Positions 17,880-26,759 of a stretch of 64,000 nucleotides of DNA are shown one piece after another; position 1 is the first letter of the stretch, and each line of letters starts with the position of its first letter. A program made the position numbers and the translations under genes. Origin of the DNA: JADKAV01 sp963818505. Its GTDB lineage: Bacteria > Actinomycetota > Actinomycetes > S36-B12 > UBA10799. The notes under the pieces are model-generated. The model had not been told where the DNA came from. It saw nothing but the letters and a program-made list of their open reading frames with translations, and did not search any database. The stretch is from assembly GCA_963818505.1 (NCBI GenBank), contig CAWFSJ010000005.1, positions 620,001 through 684,000 on the forward strand. Direction: 5' to 3'.

Positions 17880-18948
17880 CCTCCTGCTATCTCGTTGACG
17901 GCCGCCACGATCTGCTCAAGGTCGGCCTCGTCGAGCGAGGGATGCACCGGCAACGACAGGCAGTCGGCCGCCACCTGCTTTGTCACCGGCAGGTCCAGGT
18001 CCATACCGAAGGAGGGCAGTCGGTGCACCGGGATCGGGTAGTAGACACCCGACCCGACGCCCTGCTCGGACAGGCGGGCGGCGAAGGCGTCCCTGTCACC
18101 CGGGACCCGAATCGTGTACTGGTGGTAGACATGCTCCGTCCCCGGCGCCTGCGTGGGGATCACGACACCGCGGAGGTTGGCTGAGAGGAACTCGGCGTTG
18201 CGACGTCGTTGCTGGGTCCAGCCTGCGAGCTTCGGCCAACTGCACGATTCCGATCGCGGCGTGGATGTCGGTCATGCGGTTGTTGAATCCGACGATCTCG
18301 TTCTGGTAGCGGGCCTCCATACCCTGGTTGCGCAGCAGTCGGACTGTCCTGGCCAGGCTCTCGTCTGCCGTGGTCACCATCCCGCCCTCGCCGGAGGTCA
18401 TGTTCTTCGTCGGGTAGAAGGAGAAAGCGCCAGCAGCTTCCCGAGGGCTCCGACGGGGCCCGCGCCGAGGGTGGCCCCGTGGGCCTGTGCCGCGTCCTCG
18501 ACGACGTAGCAGACCATGCTCCCGCGCCAGCGGCACCAGTCTCGCCATGTCGGCAGGATGACCGTAGAGGTGCACGGGCATGATCGCTGAGGTAGACGGA
18601 CGTGATGGCAGCGCGTGCAGCGTCTGGGTCCATGCAGAACGTGACAGGGTCGATGTCGACGAAAACCGGGGTCGCACCCGTCAGACAGACGGCGTTCGCA
18701 GTGGCTGCGAAGGTGAACGACGGAACGATGACCTCGTCGCCAGGACCGATGCCCAACGCCAGCATTCCAAGGTGAAGCGCCGAGGTCCCGGAGTTGACGG
18801 CGACGCAGATGCGTCCGTCCGACCCATGGCCGAAGCCGTGCTCGAACTGCGCGACCTTCGGCCCCTGTGCAAGTCCGCCGCCGGCTAGCACAGCATCGAC
18901 CGCTGCGCGTTCCTCGTCGCCGACGATGGGTCTGGCTACGGGAATCAC
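17876..18948 (-). pseudogene. DegT-family aminotransferase (GnnB/WlbC-like), broken by at least five indels
   Basis: About 355 residues over three frames. MIPVARPIVGDEERAAVDAV opens the gene at 18948, then CVAVNSGTSALHLGMLALG, DEVIVPSFTFAATANAV and TPVFVDIDP; near 18605 a shift leads to IMPVHLYGHPADMARLVPLA; another gives VVEDAAQAHGATLGAGP; a third returns to GAFSFYPTKNMTSGEGGM, with the PLP lysine, and NNRMTDIHAAIGIVQLAEA; further shifts lead to EHVYHQYTIRVPGDRDAF and VYYPIPVHRLPSF. All key DegT motifs are kept. It would transaminate the 3-keto sugar from the coupled dehydrogenase with glutamate. The density of compensating breaks is best explained by sequence error. Confidence 0.8.
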
Positions 18949-18993
18949 GCAGCCTCACCCCTCACGTCGCGGTTGCTCAGCCGCACAACCACG

Positions 18994-21184
18994 CTACACG
19001 AAGGACTCTTCAGCCCGGAGCGCCGTGCTGGGCCGCCATCTGCGTTCAACCACCACGAGCCCGACAGTCAGAATCAACGCCAGCAATGTTGCTCCGATGC
19101 TCGCTGCGGCGCCTGGTACCTTCCACACGACGACCAGAGTGCCTGTCTTTGCATCGGCCGGAAGCTCGACCTCCAGCAGGCCCGCGGGACCAGTGCGCAC
19201 CGGAACACTGCGACCGTCCACCTGCGCCTGATAGCCGGGCCACGCGAGTCTGGACATGGTGAGCCACTGGGGACCGGCCCCTTTGGTGAATTCGATCTCC
19301 TCGCGCCCTCGGGGATCTACTCCGGACGACACGACCGTGACGCCGTCAGGCCAACCCGTCACGGTACCCAGCGACGGATCGCGCGGCTGCTTGCGCCGCA
19401 GCGTCCAGGTGTATTCGTCCTCGTCAGCCACAAGCCAGCCGGCCGGTGCCTCGAGTGCGGGACGTGTCCATTTCGCCACAACCACCTGGTCGAGTCCCAG
19501 GTAGTCTGCCAGCGACTTGCCGCCCTCGAGCGGATCGAACACCACATCGAAGAGTTCCGGGCACATCTTGCCCGTTATAGGCCATACACAGGGCCTCATC
19601 CATCTTCTGAAAGCCGATGCCGCTGTAGGCGTTCGGACTCTCACGGCCAGCGAGGCTCTGCATCGACCCGAAGAGAACATCGTTGTAGGCGGCTCGATCT
19701 GGGATGGGGATGGAAGCGATCTGAAGAGTACGCCCATCCTGGGAGTACTCGGACTGCAGAGCGGCGACATCGGTCGGGAACTGGTAATCGGCCACGTTGG
19801 CATTCGTCGGGAAGTGGAACAGTTGCGCGGCAAGCATGAACATGGTGAGGGGTACTCCGACGGCGGCTACGTAGGCCGCTCTTCTCTGGAAACACCAGAC
19901 CAGCACTACGGTGAACACCACCACCGCCAAGGTCGCGCCCAGTTGCCACCCGACACCAACGGGTCTCTCACCGAAACCGATCCAGGCGCCGAAGCCGATG
20001 AGGGCGAAGGTCGTGAACCAGCGGGCGCGGGCGTGCGTCCGCGCCAGTCCCCCTGAGACGGCGACCGCCCAGATCAGCAGAATGCTCAGGTACAGGTAGG
20101 GAAGCAGCCGGATGGGCCAACGGAAGAACGAGAAGTTCGAGGGCGCCAGGACCAACAGGAGCCAGGCCGCGGAAGTCACCGCCAGACTGGCCCGACTCCT
20201 CAAGAGTTCCGGCACGCGAGTCCAGACCACCCACGCCAACAACGGGACCACGAACCAGGCCAGGTAAGCACCCGGATATGCCAGGTAGTCAAAACCGAAG
20301 GCCTTCATCCAGGGTTGCAGCATGGGGTTGCTCAAGCCCGCGATGTCTGTCAGTCCGGGGCGCAGGTAGTCCTCGTTGAAGATCGCTCCTGGTTCCCGAT
20401 AACCCACGCTGTAGGAGAGGGCGAAGGGCAACAGTACGGGGATCTCGACGAGCATGATCGCCACGCCGGAACCAACGAGCAGCCAGAGTCGACGCCGTAC
20501 GCCATTGACCCATCCCTCCACCAGGACTGCGGCGAGAACGGTACCGACCGTGAAGACCGCGTACGGGTTACCCACCGTCAGGCAGAGAACACCAGACACG
20601 ATCAACGGGATCACGCCGGCGTCTGCGCGGACGAGACGCCTGGCACCGCGCCACACCCAGGGGTAGAAGCTCAGGATCATGAGTCCTGCTACCCACGTCG
20701 AGGCCTCAGACCACAAGGTGAAGCCAGCAAAGGGCGCCGCGAATCCCACCAGCAGGCTGACCTGGCGGCGAACACCGAAGTCCATGGCCAGGAAATAGAC
20801 GCCCAGCGACAGCAGCACGAGGAAGGGGACCTTGAACGCCCACGCTGCCATGGCGAGGTTGCCCATCTGGCCGGTCACGGCAGCAAGGGCAAGGATCAGT
20901 GGGTTGTAGATACCAGCTGCAGCTTCGGCCGGGAGATTCCCCGCTCGCCACATGTCCACCTGTAGCAGCGGAAACTGCCCTTCGACCAGCAGCTGCGCAA
21001 CACGGTGGTAGATAGGCATGAACGAAGCAGCGGTGTCGTCCCAGAAGTAGAAGCCAGGCTCTTTGATCATGGGCAGAAGCGAGGTGATTACGACGGCCAC
21101 GGCCAACACGAGGGGCGCGAGCCACGGCCGTCGGCGATCAGTCGCTTCCGAGTGCACGGAACTGCCCACTTCGGCAATCACCAT
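18994..21184 (-). pseudogene. polytopic membrane protein (YfhO/GT-C-like), one frameshift near 19570
   Basis: About 730 residues if the two frames are joined. It has a basic/cytoplasmic start, MVIAEVGSSVHSEATDRRRP, then 12 or so membrane helices, with YFWDDTAASFMPIYHRVAQL in the first outer loop, where GT-C enzymes keep their acidic motif. A soluble stretch (QLFHFPTNANVADYQFP, RESPNAYSGIGFQKMDEA) follows, and after the break near 19570 PELFDVVFDPLEGGKSLADY, a beta-rich outer domain and a last helix (IGATLLALILTVGLVVV). The layout recalls YfhO-like or mycobacterial polyprenyl-dependent transferases, but I cannot name its substrate. A minus-strand TAGACT about 30 bp upstream could be a -10 box. 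Confidence 0.7.
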
Positions 21185-21247
21185 GACCCCACCTCTTCGT
21201 TCTCACCGGCAACGCTCGCCCAAGTCTAGAAGGGCCAATGCACGCCA

Positions 21248-22396
21248 CTACTGGGACGGCAGTTCTTCTACTTTGAAAGCAGTCAACACCGGGGAGTGTC
21301 CCTCTGGGCCAAGTGCGGTGAAACGCCCAGAGGCGTCCGTGTGCCATGGGTGGACTCCATTCGGGTAACCGGCACTCACGATGACCCGGTAATCGCCAGC
21401 GGCCAGCGGTAGTCCTGGGAACCCGAAACGCAGCCTACGAGATCCGTCGATTGATTCGTGCACGCCCGCGTCGCTGCCCCGCCCGGCGAAGAGAAGCCCT
21501 CCGGATTCCGAGACGATCTCGACCCGACCCTCGAAATCGTCGGCTGAGCCCTTGAACGAGGCCACCACAGTCACATCGGTCAGACCTTCGCGGTTGTGCG
21601 CCTCGACCCCGACCTCCGTGACCGCCACCGGAGGTGCCTGCCGGTCTTCCATCTCCGGGTGTCCCAGCAGTTCCCGGAAGTCGGCGATCGCCCGGCCGGG
21701 CTCGCCGTCGGCCATGACTCGGCCGTGATCCAGCAGTACCACCCGGTCGCAGAACTCCTCCACCTGGCGCATGTCGTGGGTCACCAGCACGATCGTGCGG
21801 CCCTCTCTCTGGAACCGCCGAACCACATCCAGACACTTGCGCTGAAAGGCCTCGTCGCCCACTGCCAGAACTTCGTCGACCAGCAGGATGTCGGGTTCTG
21901 CGTAGATCGCCACCGCGAATCCGAGTCGCACGAACATGCCGCTGGAATAGAACTTCATCGGAGTGTCGATGAACTGTTCGACCCCGCTGAAGTCGACGAT
22001 CTCATCGAACCGTTCGCGCGCCACATCGCGAGGGATACCCAGCACATCGGCGTTGAGAAAGACGTTCTCCCGACCGGTCAGGTCGTGGTGGAAGCCCGCG
22101 CCGAGTTCGAGCAGGGCGGCGAGGCTGCCACGGCGGCGCACTTCCCCGCGGGTCGGGGTCAAGACCCCGCCGACAATCTTCAGCAGCGTGCTCTTGCCTG
22201 AACCGTTGTGCCCGATCAGGCCCACCGTCGAGCCGGAGGCGATCTCCAAGTTGACGTCGTCGAGGGCGAGAAAGTCCTCCTTGGTTGCATGGCGGCGCAG
22301 CACCTTGGTGACGAACAATCCGCGCAGGGTCTTCTCGTGGCGCAAAGAGAACTTCTGCGTCACATGGTCGACCTCGAGGGCTGGTAGCCGGGTCAT
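21248..22396 (-). CDS. wzt: ABC transporter ATPase for polysaccharide export (Wzt) with C-terminal extension
   Basis: A 382-residue ATPase. Walker A GLIGHNGSGKSTLLKIVGG, signature FYSSGMFVRLGFAVA, Walker B DILLVDEVLAVGD and the H-loop LVTHD are all present, with the N-terminal extension of Wzt/TagH-type exporters. Residues 250-382 form a beta-rich tail resembling Wzt carbohydrate-binding domains (VTVVASFKGSADDF, GDYRVIVSAGYPNGVHPW). Mycobacterial Wzt lacks such a tail. Start ATG at 22396 overlaps the wzm stop by 4 bp. With Wzm it should flip a finished lipid-linked glycan, presumably the galactofuran, to the outer face. Confidence 0.9.
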   Translation of the reverse strand: MTRLPALEVDHVTQKFSLRHEKTLRGLFVTKVLRRHATKEDFLALDDVNLEIASGSTVGLIGHNGSGKSTLLKIVGGVLTPTRGEVRRRGSLAALLELGAGFHHDLTGRENVFLNADVLGIPRDVARERFDEIVDFSGVEQFIDTPMKFYSSGMFVRLGFAVAIYAEPDILLVDEVLAVGDEAFQRKCLDVVRRFQREGRTIVLVTHDMRQVEEFCDRVVLLDHGRVMADGEPGRAIADFRELLGHPEMEDRQAPPVAVTEVGVEAHNREGLTDVTVVASFKGSADDFEGRVEIVSESGGLLFAGRGSDAGVHESIDGSRRLRFGFPGLPLAAGDYRVIVSAGYPNGVHPWHTDASGRFTALGPEGHSPVLTAFKVEELPSQ

Positions 22397-23289
22397 AACT
22401 CCGCCGCGAAGTTCTCTTGGAGGCGGTTGAACACCCTCTGAGCAAGCCACACGAGCAGCGCACACACGGCCACGGTCCCCCACAGACGCACCGCGAACAC
22501 GGAGTCGAAGTACTCCGCCGTCGGTGGCTGACCCGGCCACGCGCCCTGCTGGAAGGCCACGGCCGCCGCCGCCAACGGATTGGCCATATAGAGGTCGAAC
22601 ACCCAGTCCGGCAGGCCCTTGTCCGCCAACGTCTGCTGCACGGTCCACCAGCCGTAGAGGATCGGCGTGAGCCAGAAGAGCAACAGCAGGCCGACATCGA
22701 CGATGAACTGCACATCTCGCACATACACGTTCAAGGCCCCGAGCAGCATCCCCGCCGCCAAGCCGAGAAGCACCACTATCAGTAGAGCGGGGACAACGAA
22801 AGCGACGTCGCCGGGACTGGGCCACTCCCGGGCCACGGCCAGCGCCAAGACCAGCACCACCGCTTGGAAGAAGAAGTTGACCAGCGCGACGCCGGTGGTC
22901 GACAGAGGCAGCAGTTCACGCCGCAGCGCCACCTTCTTGACCAAGGGTGCGTTCCACAGAATCGAGGTGGTGCCCATCGTCACAGCCTCGCTGAACAGCC
23001 CGAAGATCATCAGCCCGCAGAACATGAAGAACGCGAAGTCGGGGATCGCATCGCCGAATCCGAGGAAGACCCCGAGAACCAGCCCGTACACACCGAGCTG
23101 AACAAGCGGTTTGATCATGGTCCAGAGGATCCCGAGCACGGATCCTCGGTACCGGATGCTGAGTTCCTTGCGCACCAGGCTGCCGAGCAGCAATCGCGAC
23201 TTCCACACTTCGGCGACGGCCGACCAGAATCCGCGCCAGAACGGCTCGCGCCGATTGACGACCTCCACCGTGCTCACATCTGTCACCAT
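22393..23289 (-). CDS. wzm: ABC-2 type polysaccharide export permease (Wzm)
   Basis: A 298-residue permease with six hydrophobic segments, from LSIRYRGSVLGILWTMIKPL, which is the characteristic RYRxSxLGxLWxxxxP motif of Wzm/TagG, to VAVCALLVWLAQRVF. Partner of the coupled ATPase (4-bp overlap). I took the ATG at 23289 (MVTDVSTVEVVNRREPFW) over the longer frame because the extra 13 residues would overlap the divergent glycosyltransferase gene. The pair Wzm/Wzt next to a GlfT1-like gene mirrors the mycobacterial Rv3781-Rv3783 galactan exporter. Confidence 0.92.
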   Translation of the reverse strand: MVTDVSTVEVVNRREPFWRGFWSAVAEVWKSRLLLGSLVRKELSIRYRGSVLGILWTMIKPLVQLGVYGLVLGVFLGFGDAIPDFAFFMFCGLMIFGLFSEAVTMGTTSILWNAPLVKKVALRRELLPLSTTGVALVNFFFQAVVLVLALAVAREWPSPGDVAFVVPALLIVVLLGLAAGMLLGALNVYVRDVQFIVDVGLLLLFWLTPILYGWWTVQQTLADKGLPDWVFDLYMANPLAAAAVAFQQGAWPGQPPTAEYFDSVFAVRLWGTVAVCALLVWLAQRVFNRLQENFAAEL

Positions 23290-23329
23290 ATGCGTCCAGT
23301 GACCCGGTCCCTGGCAGGTGCAGGACACA

Positions 23330-24340
23330 ATGGCGATCGTGATCGTGGTGCTGCACCCCTCCGACGAGTTGTATGGCGCGGACCGCGTCCTGCTGTCGGT
23401 GGTTGAGCAGATCCGCTACAACCACCAGGTCGAGGTCTGGCTCCCAACGGACCTCGAATACCCCGCCCGCAGCCTGAGCCGCCTGTTGTCCGAGCGGGCG
23501 GTGACGGTCGCCTTCAAGCCCCTGCCCGTCCTGCGTAGGGCTTACGCGAACCCCCGCGACCTGCTGGCAGTCGCACGTCGGGGCTCGCACCTCGCATCCA
23601 CCCTGTCTCACACGCGTCCCGAGGCCCTTTACGTGAACACCTCCGCACTGGCTCCGGCGGTTCCGATCGGGGCCGCACTTGGGATCCCGACGACCCTGCA
23701 CGTCCACGAGACCTGGGGTTCGTTCGAGCGACGGGTGCTTACGCACCTGTGCACGCCTGCCGACACCGTCGTCACGGTGGGAGCGGCCACTCGCGCAGCC
23801 CTTCCGGAAGGTCTGCGCCGCCGGGCTGTGATCCGACGACACACGGTCCGGGCCCGGCCTGAGGATCCGGTCAGGTCCCGGACACTACGCGCCGTTTCTG
23901 GAGGCGCGCCCTTGATCCTCTACGCAGGCAGGTGGACCCCGGGCAAAGGGATCGCCGAGTTGCTCATGGCCTTGCGCGGCTCGAAGGCCCACCTGCTGCT
24001 GTTGGGGGGGCCACCACCGTCTGGACGGACAGTCGATGTGCCCGCGGCCATCGAAGCCGCGGGGGTCGCGTCGCAGGTTCACACCATCGGTGAGGTGGAG
24101 GACGTCTGGCCCTACATCTACGCCAGTGACGCGGTGGCCGTTCCGAGTATTCACCCCGAGAGCTACCCGACCATCGCGTTGGAGGCGATAGCTGCCGGAC
24201 GCCCGGTGCTGGCCAGCCGCATAGGCGGCCTGCCTGAGATCGTGACCCCGGGCCGGGGATGGTTGTTGCCGCCCGGCGACATTCCGGCATGGGCCGAGCA
24301 CCTCAAGGCCTTGGAGGAAGTGCCCGATCTGCAACAATGA
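23330..24340 (+). CDS. glycosyltransferase family 4
   Basis: A 336-residue GT-B enzyme. The N-terminal half has VVLHPSDELYGADRVLLSVV and the acceptor-side LYVNTSALAPAVPIGAALG and TLHVHETWG; the C-terminal half has ILYAGRWTPGKGIAELLMAL and the donor site VPSIHPESYPTIALEAIAAG with the E-x7-E type motif. It should transfer a sugar from a nucleotide donor with retention. Start ATG at 23330; divergent from wzm with 40 bp between, and 4 bp upstream of the next GT2 gene. Donor unknown. Confidence 0.85.
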   Translation: MAIVIVVLHPSDELYGADRVLLSVVEQIRYNHQVEVWLPTDLEYPARSLSRLLSERAVTVAFKPLPVLRRAYANPRDLLAVARRGSHLASTLSHTRPEALYVNTSALAPAVPIGAALGIPTTLHVHETWGSFERRVLTHLCTPADTVVTVGAATRAALPEGLRRRAVIRRHTVRARPEDPVRSRTLRAVSGGAPLILYAGRWTPGKGIAELLMALRGSKAHLLLLGGPPPSGRTVDVPAAIEAAGVASQVHTIGEVEDVWPYIYASDAVAVPSIHPESYPTIALEAIAAGRPVLASRIGGLPEIVTPGRGWLLPPGDIPAWAEHLKALEEVPDLQQ

Positions 24341-24344
24341 CCGG

Positions 24345-25268
24345 GTGCCAGGACTCGCAGCGCAATCCCACGCCGTCGCTGCCGTGGTTGTCACCTACAA
24401 CCGAAGTGCCCTTCTTGAGGAATGCCTGGCCGCGATCGAGGCGCAGACCCACAGGCCGGATCTGATTCTGGTCATCGACAATGCGTCGACCGATGACACC
24501 GCTGAGAACCTTCGGCAGCGCAGTTGGCTGATCCCGCACCGCGTGCACACCTTGCCCCGCAATTTCGGGGGGGCAATGGGATTCGCGGTCGGTATCGAGG
24601 CCGCGCTTGCCGCAGGCGCGGAGTCCGTCTGGCTCATGGACGACGACGCCATCGCCACACCCAGCGCCCTTGAGTACCTGATGGAGGACACCAAAGTGGC
24701 ATCACGGGGCGGGCGGCGGCCCAGCTTCGCATGCTCCATGGTGGTCTGGACTGACGGGTCTGTCGCTCGTATGAACATCCCGCGGGCAAATGCCATCTGG
24801 AACGAGACAGCTGCAGGCATCGGCAGAGGTGTTGTCGATGTGGACAGCGCTTCGTTCGTGTCCGTCTTGATTCCCTCCGAACACGTCCGGGCCGTCGGAC
24901 TCCCGCACATCGGCTACTTCAAGTGGTACGACGACACTGAGTACACACTTCGGCTGCGAGGCACATACGGCCCCGGCATCTGCAGCATGAACAGCGTTGT
25001 CAAGCACCTTTCCAAGCACAACGATGGTGCGCTGCCTTGGCAGGCCACAGAGACTGACGCCGTCGATCACGCGCGCGCGCTGCGTAACCGTGTGAGCGCC
25101 TCCATGTCCGTGCGCGACGTCCGCGGAATCCTGTCGGTGACCCGCGACGCCGCCATGGCCGCCACGAGCGCCCAGCCCGCCCGCCTGCGCCTTCGCCTGC
25201 TAGCGGGCTACGTTTCCGGCTACCTCTACCGTCCACCCGTTCTTCCAGCCGACCCGCCGCGACGCTGA
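24345..25268 (+). CDS. glycosyltransferase family 2 (GlfT1-like)
   Basis: A 307-residue GT2: AAVVVTYNRSALLEECLAAI, LVIDNASTDDTAENL, LPRNFGGAMGFAVGIEAAL and the metal site SVWLMDDDAIATPSALEYL, then SVLIPSEHVRAVGLPHIG and YFKWYDDTEYTLRLR. Length, the NFGGAxGF and DDD motifs and the place beside wzm/wzt match mycobacterial GlfT1, which starts the galactan on the GlcNAc-rhamnose linker. A rhamnosyltransferase role is also possible. GTG start at 24345, 4 bp after the previous stop; the stop shares one base with the GtrA start. Confidence 0.75.
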   Translation: MPGLAAQSHAVAAVVVTYNRSALLEECLAAIEAQTHRPDLILVIDNASTDDTAENLRQRSWLIPHRVHTLPRNFGGAMGFAVGIEAALAAGAESVWLMDDDAIATPSALEYLMEDTKVASRGGRRPSFACSMVVWTDGSVARMNIPRANAIWNETAAGIGRGVVDVDSASFVSVLIPSEHVRAVGLPHIGYFKWYDDTEYTLRLRGTYGPGICSMNSVVKHLSKHNDGALPWQATETDAVDHARALRNRVSASMSVRDVRGILSVTRDAAMAATSAQPARLRLRLLAGYVSGYLYRPPVLPADPPRR

Positions 25269-25681
25269 TGGTCGACGTCCAGCAGACCCCCACCACACAC
25301 ACCCGCAAGGAGGTCGGCGGATTCCTCGTCGTCGGCATCCTCGCGGTGCTGCTCGACTTCGCCCTCTTCAACGCCCTCCTGCTGGTCGAGTGGCCCGTTT
25401 GGTCGGCCAACGCGGTGGCGCTTTTCGTGTCCATGACGTTCGCCTTCGTCGGCAACTACAAGTGGACCTTCGCCCATCGCCAGATCAAGTCGCTGGTGCA
25501 CGCCTACTCGGCCTTCGCGGGGATCAACCTGCTCGCCGTTGCATTCATCGAGGCCGTGGTGGTGGCCGTCGAGGTGGCATGGGAACCGAACACTCTTTGG
25601 CTAAACGTCGTGAAGGCCGCCGCGACCGCCATCGCGACCATCGGGCGCTTCTTCGCGTACAAGAAGTGGGTGTTCTTCTAG
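25268..25681 (+). CDS. GtrA family membrane protein
   Basis: A 137-residue protein with four membrane helices and the GtrA pattern: FLVVGILAVLLDFALFNALL at the start, ALFVSMTFAFVGNYKWTFAH in the middle and TIGRFFAYKKWVFF at the end. GtrA proteins are small flippase- or scaffold-like partners of polyprenyl-linked glycosyltransferases (mycobacterial Rv3789 lies in the arabinan cluster). The ATG shares one base with the upstream GT2 stop, so the three plus-strand genes 23330-25681 form one operon. Confidence 0.9.
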   Translation: MVDVQQTPTTHTRKEVGGFLVVGILAVLLDFALFNALLLVEWPVWSANAVALFVSMTFAFVGNYKWTFAHRQIKSLVHAYSAFAGINLLAVAFIEAVVVAVEVAWEPNTLWLNVVKAAATAIATIGRFFAYKKWVFF

Positions 25682-25724
25682 GCCGGTGCGGACCGCTGAC
25701 CCCGCGGATGTTGCGAAGTGACGA

Positions 25725-26759
25725 TCACCCCGGCAGCCGCCCCAGGGCGGCCTTACCCACCCGCAGCACCCCTTGCTTGACCGTCGACCTGTGGTGGCTC
25801 GGGCCCTCCAAGCCGACGTCCGCGCGATGGGCCAGAAACCAGTCGTACGCCTCGCAGATCATCTCCTGGTTGGAGTACCTCGCTGACCACCCGAGCTCGT
25901 GCTGAGCGGCGGCGGTGTCGAACCAGAGCTCGCGTGCGTACATCAGCCAGTGGTAATCGGCGAAAGGCGCCAGGCCCGTCTTGGACGCCGCCTTCATCGC
26001 AGGAGCCGCCACCCGACTGGGAACCGAACGCACCCGCGAACCGGTGCCTGCGTGGTCGCACAACCCCTGCAGCGTCTCGCGCATCGTGGCGAAGCGCTGG
26101 GCTCCGATGTTGAAGACCGCGGGCCCGGGCTTGAACGCCGCGAGGATCACGGCCTGCGCCAGGTCGTCGGAGTGGACGAACTGGTAGCGGTTGTTCCCAC
26201 CGTCGAACACGAACACGTCCACACCGTCGGCCACCCAATCGAACAGGATCCCGAAGATGCCCAGACGACCGTGCCCGACGATCGTGCGGGGACGGATGAT
26301 CGTGACGTCCAGACCCTGGGTGACCGCCGCCCGGCACAGGTTCTCACCGTCGAGCTTGGCCCGGCCGTACGGTTCGAGCGGGGCGGGCGGGGTCTGTTCG
26401 GTCACCGGATTGGTCTCGGGCACGCCGAACACGGCCGACGAGGACGTGTAGACGACCTTCCCGACGCCCGCCTGGCGCGCCGCCCACAACATGTTCGCAG
26501 TGCCCTGCCGGTTGACCTCATCGAACAGCCCCGGGTCGCGGGCCAACGGCACCTGCGCGACGTTGTGCAGGACGACGTCGGCACCCTCCAGCGCCTGCCG
26601 CACGGCTGTCCGGTCACGGATGTCGCCCACGACCAACTGCACGCCAGGCAGGTCCACCTCGCTGATGTCGAAGTTGACGACCTCGTGGCCTTGCGCCACC
26701 AACTGCTGGCACAACACGTTGCCGAAGTAGCCAGACCCGCCTGTGACGACCGCGCGCAT
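25725..26759 (-). CDS. NAD-dependent epimerase/dehydratase (3-beta-HSD-like SDR)
   Basis: A 344-residue extended SDR. MRAVVTGGSGYFGNVLCQQL gives the start and the NAD loop; then VLHNVAQVPLARDPGLF, VYTSSSAVFGVPETNP, PYGRAKLDGENLC (YxxxK) and RPRTIVGHGRLGIFGIL. The RTIVGxGR and IFGILFDWVADG parts resemble 3-beta-hydroxysteroid dehydrogenase/isomerase and OleD-type enzymes as much as sugar epimerases. The real ATG (26759) shares one base with the stop of the next SDR; the frame upstream is a shadow. Last gene of a four-gene minus-strand operon, substrate unknown. Confidence 0.8.
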   Translation of the reverse strand: MRAVVTGGSGYFGNVLCQQLVAQGHEVVNFDISEVDLPGVQLVVGDIRDRTAVRQALEGADVVLHNVAQVPLARDPGLFDEVNRQGTANMLWAARQAGVGKVVYTSSSAVFGVPETNPVTEQTPPAPLEPYGRAKLDGENLCRAAVTQGLDVTIIRPRTIVGHGRLGIFGILFDWVADGVDVFVFDGGNNRYQFVHSDDLAQAVILAAFKPGPAVFNIGAQRFATMRETLQGLCDHAGTGSRVRSVPSRVAAPAMKAASKTGLAPFADYHWLMYARELWFDTAAAQHELGWSARYSNQEMICEAYDWFLAHRADVGLEGPSHHRSTVKQGVLRVGKAALGRLPG

